Origin: Halomarina halobia
GTDB lineage: Archaea > Halobacteriota > Halobacteria > Halobacteriales > Haloarculaceae
Assembly (NCBI RefSeq): GCF_029338575.1
Contig: NZ_CP119992.1
Coordinates: 1,426,001 to 1,490,000, forward strand
Direction of reading: 5' to 3'
DNA length: 64,000 bases
The position numbers and the translations under genes were made by a program. The notes below the pieces were generated by a model that did not search any database, had not been told where the DNA came from, and worked only from the letters and a program-made list of their open reading frames with translations. The first letter of the stretch is position 1. Each line of letters starts with the position of its first letter. Shown piece after piece: positions 60,346 through 64,000 of this stretch.

Positions 60346-60831
60346 ATGAAGAGGGTCGCCCTGGACGAGATCCGCAACGAGCCGAACCCGCTACGCGTCC
60401 ACGAGGTCAGGAAGCCCGTCTCGAAGGTGCTCGGCACCGCGGACTTCGCGATGAACTACTTCGAACTCGCCCCCGGCGAGTCGTTCTCCGGCGGGCTCCA
60501 CACCCACCACGACCAGGAGGAGGTGTTCTACGTGCAGGAGGGGACGGCCACGTTCGAGGTACGCGAGGGGATCGACGACGAGACCGAGGAGGTCGAGGTC
60601 GGTCCCGGCGCGGCGATCCGATTCGAACCGGGCGAGTTCCAGCGGGGCAGCAACAGGGGCGAGGAGCGCGTCGTCGGCCTCGCAGTCGGCGCGCCGGGCG
60701 CGAGCCACGGGTGGGACGAGATCGAGTCGATCGTCTACTGCCCGGAGTGCGAGGAGGAGACGGGCCACGGCGTCGCGCTCGCCGACGGCGGGTTCGATCT
60801 GACCTGTAACGGGTGCGGGCTGGAGCGGTAG
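60346..60831 (+). CDS. Cupin protein with C-terminal zinc ribbon
   Basis: A 161-residue protein starting at ATG 60346 (MKRVALDEIRNEPNPLRVHE). The cupin motif GLHTHHDQEEVFYVQEGTAT provides the metal-binding His/Glu set, with GAAIRFEPGEFQRG as motif 2. A CPEC and CNGC pair at the C-terminus forms a zinc ribbon, an unusual addition. Small-molecule binding or isomerase activity is possible; none is proven. Confidence 0.9.
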   Translation: MKRVALDEIRNEPNPLRVHEVRKPVSKVLGTADFAMNYFELAPGESFSGGLHTHHDQEEVFYVQEGTATFEVREGIDDETEEVEVGPGAAIRFEPGEFQRGSNRGEERVVGLAVGAPGASHGWDEIESIVYCPECEEETGHGVALADGGFDLTCNGCGLER

Positions 60832-60863
60832 GGAGGCGTACGTCGGTTGGAGCAGCCGACCGC

Positions 60864-61832
60864 TCAGAACAGCGCCTCGTCCGGTTCTAGCACCCGCGCG
60901 GGGCCGCCCACCTCCCAGACGCGGGTGGGGGCGTGCTCGCTCACCGCCCTCTCGACGCGCTCGACGTGCTCGCGGGGGGTGTTGACGTAGACGCTCGCGC
61001 CGGTGTCCGTCGAGAAGTAGACGGGGACGCCGTCGTCGCGGAGGTCGCGCACGGCGTCGAACACGCGGAGGGTCGTCGGCTGCCAGTAGACCCACCCCGC
61101 GGGGCCGGTCATCGTCGTCGCGGCGAGCGAGAGGGAGTCGTGCTCGGCGAGTTCGAAGGCGGCGTCGAAGTCGCCCCGGCGGAGCGCGTCGCGCATCTCG
61201 GCGATCTGGCCGTGGATGTGGGCCATCCGCGCCTCGAACATGTGGCTCTCGGCGGCCTCGGCGTGGGCCTCCTCTGTCTCCTTGTACGCGGGCACCTCGA
61301 CGGCGACGATCCGCAGGTCGTCCTCCAGGTCGGTCTCGATGCGCTCGGAGCGGCAGTCCTCGTCGTTCAAGCCGGTCCGGAGGTGGGAGAACGCGCCCGT
61401 GACCGCGCGCGCGGCCGAGGACGACCCGCGGCGGGCGACCGTCGAGATCTCGGGTCGCGTCATGTCGAGGTCGGCGGCCGCACAGAGCGCCGTGGCGGCG
61501 GCGGCGAACCCCGAGGAGGAGGAGCCGAAGCCGATGTTCGTCGGGAACGACGACTCGCTGACGAACCGCACCCGGTCGTCGATGCCCGCGAGCGAGCGGA
61601 CGTGGTCCAGGACGTGCTCGACCCGCTCGGCGGCCCGTCCCGTCACCGCCTCCCCGTCGATGGTGAGGTCGTCGGCGTCGAGGTCGGGGTCGAACTCGAC
61701 CGTCGTCGTCGTGTTGCTCGGCGCGGTGCAGACGCTGATGCTGTCGTGGTACGGCAGGCGGAGCTCGGCGTCGCGCATCCCGTGATACTTCACGAGCCCC
61801 TGGATCGGGTGGGCCCGCGCGGTCGCTTTCAT
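60864..61832 (-). CDS. mvaD: Phosphomevalonate decarboxylase (haloarchaeal mevalonate pathway)
   Basis: A 322-residue GHMP-family enzyme. In haloarchaea the homologue decarboxylates phosphomevalonate to isopentenyl phosphate, feeding the ether lipid pathway. I start at 61832 (MKATARAHPIQGLVKYHGMR). ESSFPTNIGFGSSSSGFAAA is the ATP-binding glycine/serine motif, RRGSSSAARAVTGAFSHL the second, and YWQPTTLRVFDAV and VPVYFSTDTGASVYV the late conserved blocks. Function is inferred from characterised haloarchaeal relatives. Confidence 0.93.
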   Translation of the reverse strand: MKATARAHPIQGLVKYHGMRDAELRLPYHDSISVCTAPSNTTTTVEFDPDLDADDLTIDGEAVTGRAAERVEHVLDHVRSLAGIDDRVRFVSESSFPTNIGFGSSSSGFAAAATALCAAADLDMTRPEISTVARRGSSSAARAVTGAFSHLRTGLNDEDCRSERIETDLEDDLRIVAVEVPAYKETEEAHAEAAESHMFEARMAHIHGQIAEMRDALRRGDFDAAFELAEHDSLSLAATTMTGPAGWVYWQPTTLRVFDAVRDLRDDGVPVYFSTDTGASVYVNTPREHVERVERAVSEHAPTRVWEVGGPARVLEPDEALF

Positions 61833-61921
61833 ACCAACCCCGCGGCCCGATACCCGCTTAAGCGGTTCGGGTCCGCGCGAGGACGCGTCCCGGTTCGTGA
61901 GGCGAGTGGGTCGCGACCCGT

Positions 61922-63439
61922 TCAGCCGTTCGATCCGGCACTCGTATTGGAGTCTTCGATCCACCTGGGTTCGCCGCGCAGGACGCCCCGGAGTCCGGTG
62001 AGCGGATCGCCGACGGCGATCCCGTACTCGGTGATCTCGAACCCCCGTAACGTCCGTTCGAAGTCGCTCGCTCGCTTCTTCAACACGCCGATCGCCTTCC
62101 GGAGGTGGCCGTCTAGCTCCAGATAGCGGAGGAAGAGGACGTTGTCGGCCAGATAACTGATCTCGTGTTTCGTGACCCTGAAGTCGCCGGTGACGGCCCC
62201 CACCTCGCCGATCAGGATCGTCGTGACGCCCATGTTCTGGAGGTAGCTGCAGAGGGCGTGCAGTTCGGTGACCACCCGATCGCTGTCCCCCCGAATGGTG
62301 TGTTGATACCCCTCGATCCCGTCGATCATCACGATGCCGGTGTCCTCCTCCTCGATTTCGTGCCGGATGTCGTTGGAGAGCTCCTCCGACGAGAGTTGGA
62401 GCGACTCGATCTCCTTCACCGCCAGCGTGCCGCGGTCGATCATGTCTCGAACGGGCATATGGATCGCCTCCGAACGATGCAGGAACGTCGTTTTCGCCTC
62501 CTCGAACAGGTAGACGACCGACCGATCGCCCCGCCCGGCCGCCTCCTTCATGAACTGCGCGCCGGTGGTGGTCTTGCCGACGCCCGTCGGGCCACTGATG
62601 AGCGTGACGGTGCCGCGCTCTAGCCCGCCGTGCAGGAGTTGGTCCATCTCGGGGACGCCGGAGGAGATCGGATCCGGCGAGAAGTCAGCGCGATGCTTCC
62701 CGGGACGGAGTCGCGGGAAGACCGTCATCCCGTCATCGTCGATGCGGACGGCGTGAGTACCGCCCTGGAAGTCGGATCCCCGAAACTTGGAGATTTCGAG
62801 GGTCCGGGCCGTCGACGAGTAGTCGAGGGTGACGACGCCGTCGCTCATGAACTGGATGTCGTCGTCGGGCGTGGCCGTGGTGCTCTCGGAGGTGAGCACC
62901 ACCGTCGCCTCCGACTCCTTGAGGAACTTCAGGAACGACAGGACCTGCTTGCGGAAGTGTGCCTCGTCGGTCGAGAGATACCGGAACTGCGAGAGGGGAT
63001 CGACGACGACGCGATCGGGCTCGTGCGCCAGAACCTCGTCGACGATCTCCTGGGTGACCGATCGACCTTCCACCTCGTCCGGGGGGAAGATGTCGCCGGC
63101 GTCAGTGAAGTACCCCGCAGACGGACTCAGATCGACGATCGGAACCGTCTCGAACTCGCCTCCGAACCCGAACTGCGCTGCGTTCTGGCGAATGTCCGAT
63201 TCCGCCTCGCCGAGATTGATGAAGAGAACCCGATCGTCGGCATGCACACCGGCCGCGAGGAAGTGAAAACCGATGAGCGTCTTGCCGACGCCCGGGCTGC
63301 CGCGCACCAGGTAGTTACGCTTGTCGAGATAGCCGCCGTCGAGGATCTCGTCGAGTCCGGTGAGTCCGGTCGGGACCCGTCCTCGCGACGGAAGTTCGTC
63401 AGCGGATACGTCAGTGGATGTGTCAGTGGTGTTCGTCAT
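61922..63439 (-). CDS. Double-domain KaiC-like RecA ATPase
   Basis: A 505-residue protein with two RecA-type domains. Domain 1 has LVRGSPGVGKTLIGFHFLA, the Walker B VVVDPLSQFRYL and GEAESDI; domain 2 has LISGPTGVGKTTTGAQF, FEEAKTT and VMIDGIEGY. Overall length and order are those of haloarchaeal KaiC-like proteins. The N-terminal 18 residues are Thr/Ser/Asp-rich. I begin at ATG 63439 (MTNTTDTSTD). Autophosphorylation and clock-like roles known for KaiC in bacteria are not shown for this group. Confidence 0.93.
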   Translation of the reverse strand: MTNTTDTSTDVSADELPSRGRVPTGLTGLDEILDGGYLDKRNYLVRGSPGVGKTLIGFHFLAAGVHADDRVLFINLGEAESDIRQNAAQFGFGGEFETVPIVDLSPSAGYFTDAGDIFPPDEVEGRSVTQEIVDEVLAHEPDRVVVDPLSQFRYLSTDEAHFRKQVLSFLKFLKESEATVVLTSESTTATPDDDIQFMSDGVVTLDYSSTARTLEISKFRGSDFQGGTHAVRIDDDGMTVFPRLRPGKHRADFSPDPISSGVPEMDQLLHGGLERGTVTLISGPTGVGKTTTGAQFMKEAAGRGDRSVVYLFEEAKTTFLHRSEAIHMPVRDMIDRGTLAVKEIESLQLSSEELSNDIRHEIEEEDTGIVMIDGIEGYQHTIRGDSDRVVTELHALCSYLQNMGVTTILIGEVGAVTGDFRVTKHEISYLADNVLFLRYLELDGHLRKAIGVLKKRASDFERTLRGFEITEYGIAVGDPLTGLRGVLRGEPRWIEDSNTSAGSNG

Positions 63440-63495
63440 GGTGTGTTCCGGCCGGGGATTCCGCTCGGAGCCACGGGACGTGGTGACCCTCCCGC

Positions 63496-63642
63496 TCACC
63501 CATCGAACCGGCAGGTTGGCGTCACGCCCTCCCGACGGCCGTGAATCGATCCCGGACAGTTGGAACGCGACTCCGCGAACGCCTCCTCCGCCACGATGTC
63601 GGACGCGCGAATCCCCGTCTCGCGCGCGACATACGCTACCAC
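63496..63642 (-). CDS. Possible small protein
   Basis: A 48-codon frame starting GTG at 63642 (VVAYVARETGIRASDIVAEE), with two cysteines and the end GVTPTCRFDG. TTACTTATACG on the minus strand at about 63658-63668 is a TATA-like box about 20-25 bases before the start. The product has no known relatives that I recognise. It could instead be the leader of the KaiC-like transcript. Confidence 0.35.
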   Translation of the reverse strand: MVAYVARETGIRASDIVAEEAFAESRSNCPGSIHGRREGVTPTCRFDG

Positions 63643-63783
63643 GTGATAGTACCCTGTACGTATAAGTAACTTCGCCTGACCAGTTCCCGTCGGGTGTTTG
63701 TCAGTCGTGGGACAGCCACGAGACACCTGAGCCGACGTGGCGGTCCCACGGTCAGGAAGTCGGACGATCCTCGCAGTCGGATC

Positions 63784-64000
63784 CTACGGCCACGTCCCGC
63801 CCTGTTCGTGGGCCTTCACGACCCGTTCGATGGCGACGACGTAGGCCGCGGTCCGGAAGTTCGGCGTCCCCTTCCCCTCGTACGCCTCGACGAGCGCGTC
63901 GAACGCCTCGGTGATGAGCCGTTCGAGTTCCTCGTTGACGCGCTCCTCCGTCCAGTAGAAGCGCTGGCGGTTCTGCACCCACTCGAAGTAGCTCACGGTG
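63784..64000 (-). CDS. Glu/Leu/Phe/Val dehydrogenase, C-terminal end
   Basis: Only the C-terminal 70 or so residues are in the window: [40 protein letters not shown] and [20 protein letters not shown], ending GGTWP. The YFEWVQNRQ and the final AYVVAIERV block are typical of haloarchaeal glutamate dehydrogenases. The rest lies beyond 64000. Confidence 0.93.
   Translation of the reverse strand, partial: TVSYFEWVQNRQRFYWTEERVNEELERLITEAFDALVEAYEGKGTPNFRTAAYVVAIERVVKAHEQGGTWP

Noticed and set aside
1..64000. CRISPR array, rRNA genes or prophage modules
   Set aside because: No regularly spaced repeats, no 16S/23S/5S segments and no capsid, terminase or integrase genes were seen.

Overview
The window is chromosomal DNA from a haloarchaeon (class Halobacteria). 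The evidence is high G+C, acidic proteins, Tat-type twin-arginine signals, archaeal TATA boxes with short or absent leaders, and archaeal markers: transcription factor E, the tRNA C56 methylase, RNase P component 4, the ether-lipid prenyltransferase, phosphomevalonate decarboxylase, a 7S/SRP RNA and many Halobacteria-only small families. I cannot name the genus.

Layout. 1-3.5 kb: end of a cytochrome bc-type respiratory cluster (Rieske protein, two conserved membrane proteins, halocyanin), then a divergent membrane protein. 3.5-19.3 kb: housekeeping and metabolic genes (endonuclease III, acyl-CoA dehydrogenase, a secreted alginate-lyase-family enzyme, aldehyde and alcohol dehydrogenases, a nitrilase-fold amidase, small haloarchaeal families). 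19.4-29.8 kb: an accessory island with lower G+C. It starts next to a truncated zinc-finger gene and holds a three-gene cell-surface/regulator cluster, a frameshifted IS4-type transposase, an orphan membrane protein, a Tat-exported two-gene unit, AT-rich spacers and two copies of a degenerate sequence. 29.8-49.5 kb: conserved core, including an epimerase, Trm56, the tfe-DUF2110-DUF5803-cinA run, an NAD-kinase-like protein, a PhoU-type regulator, two GT4 glycosyltransferases, RNase P component 4-YhbY-MscS, the SRP RNA, the archaeal lipid prenyltransferase and a secreted nuclease. 49.6-55.9 kb: a zone of gene decay beginning at a tRNA-Arg gene with a duplicated 3' end. It contains wrecks of an alpha/beta hydrolase, an SDR and a BtpA-family protein around an unusual ABCE1/RLI-like ATPase. 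56-64 kb: two sulfur amino acid enzymes, a HEPN/MNT toxin-antitoxin locus with a broken antitoxin, phosphomevalonate decarboxylase, a double-domain KaiC-like ATPase and the 3' end of a glutamate dehydrogenase.

Most noteworthy: (1) the ABCE1/RLI-like protein keeps both ATPase sites and the helix-loop-helix insertion but has lost every cysteine of its two N-terminal Fe-S clusters; (2) the island carries paired exported domains, one fused to a transmembrane helix and a cytoplasmic winged helix, flanking a large acidic surface protein, which looks like a one-piece membrane-to-DNA signalling module; (3) the HepT toxin frame is intact next to a multiply frameshifted MNT antitoxin; (4) a Tat-exported carbohydrate-binding-like protein is translationally coupled to a large partner with no signal peptide.

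Domain names are from memory of the families and no search was run. Haloarchaeal DUF numbers in particular should be treated as tentative.
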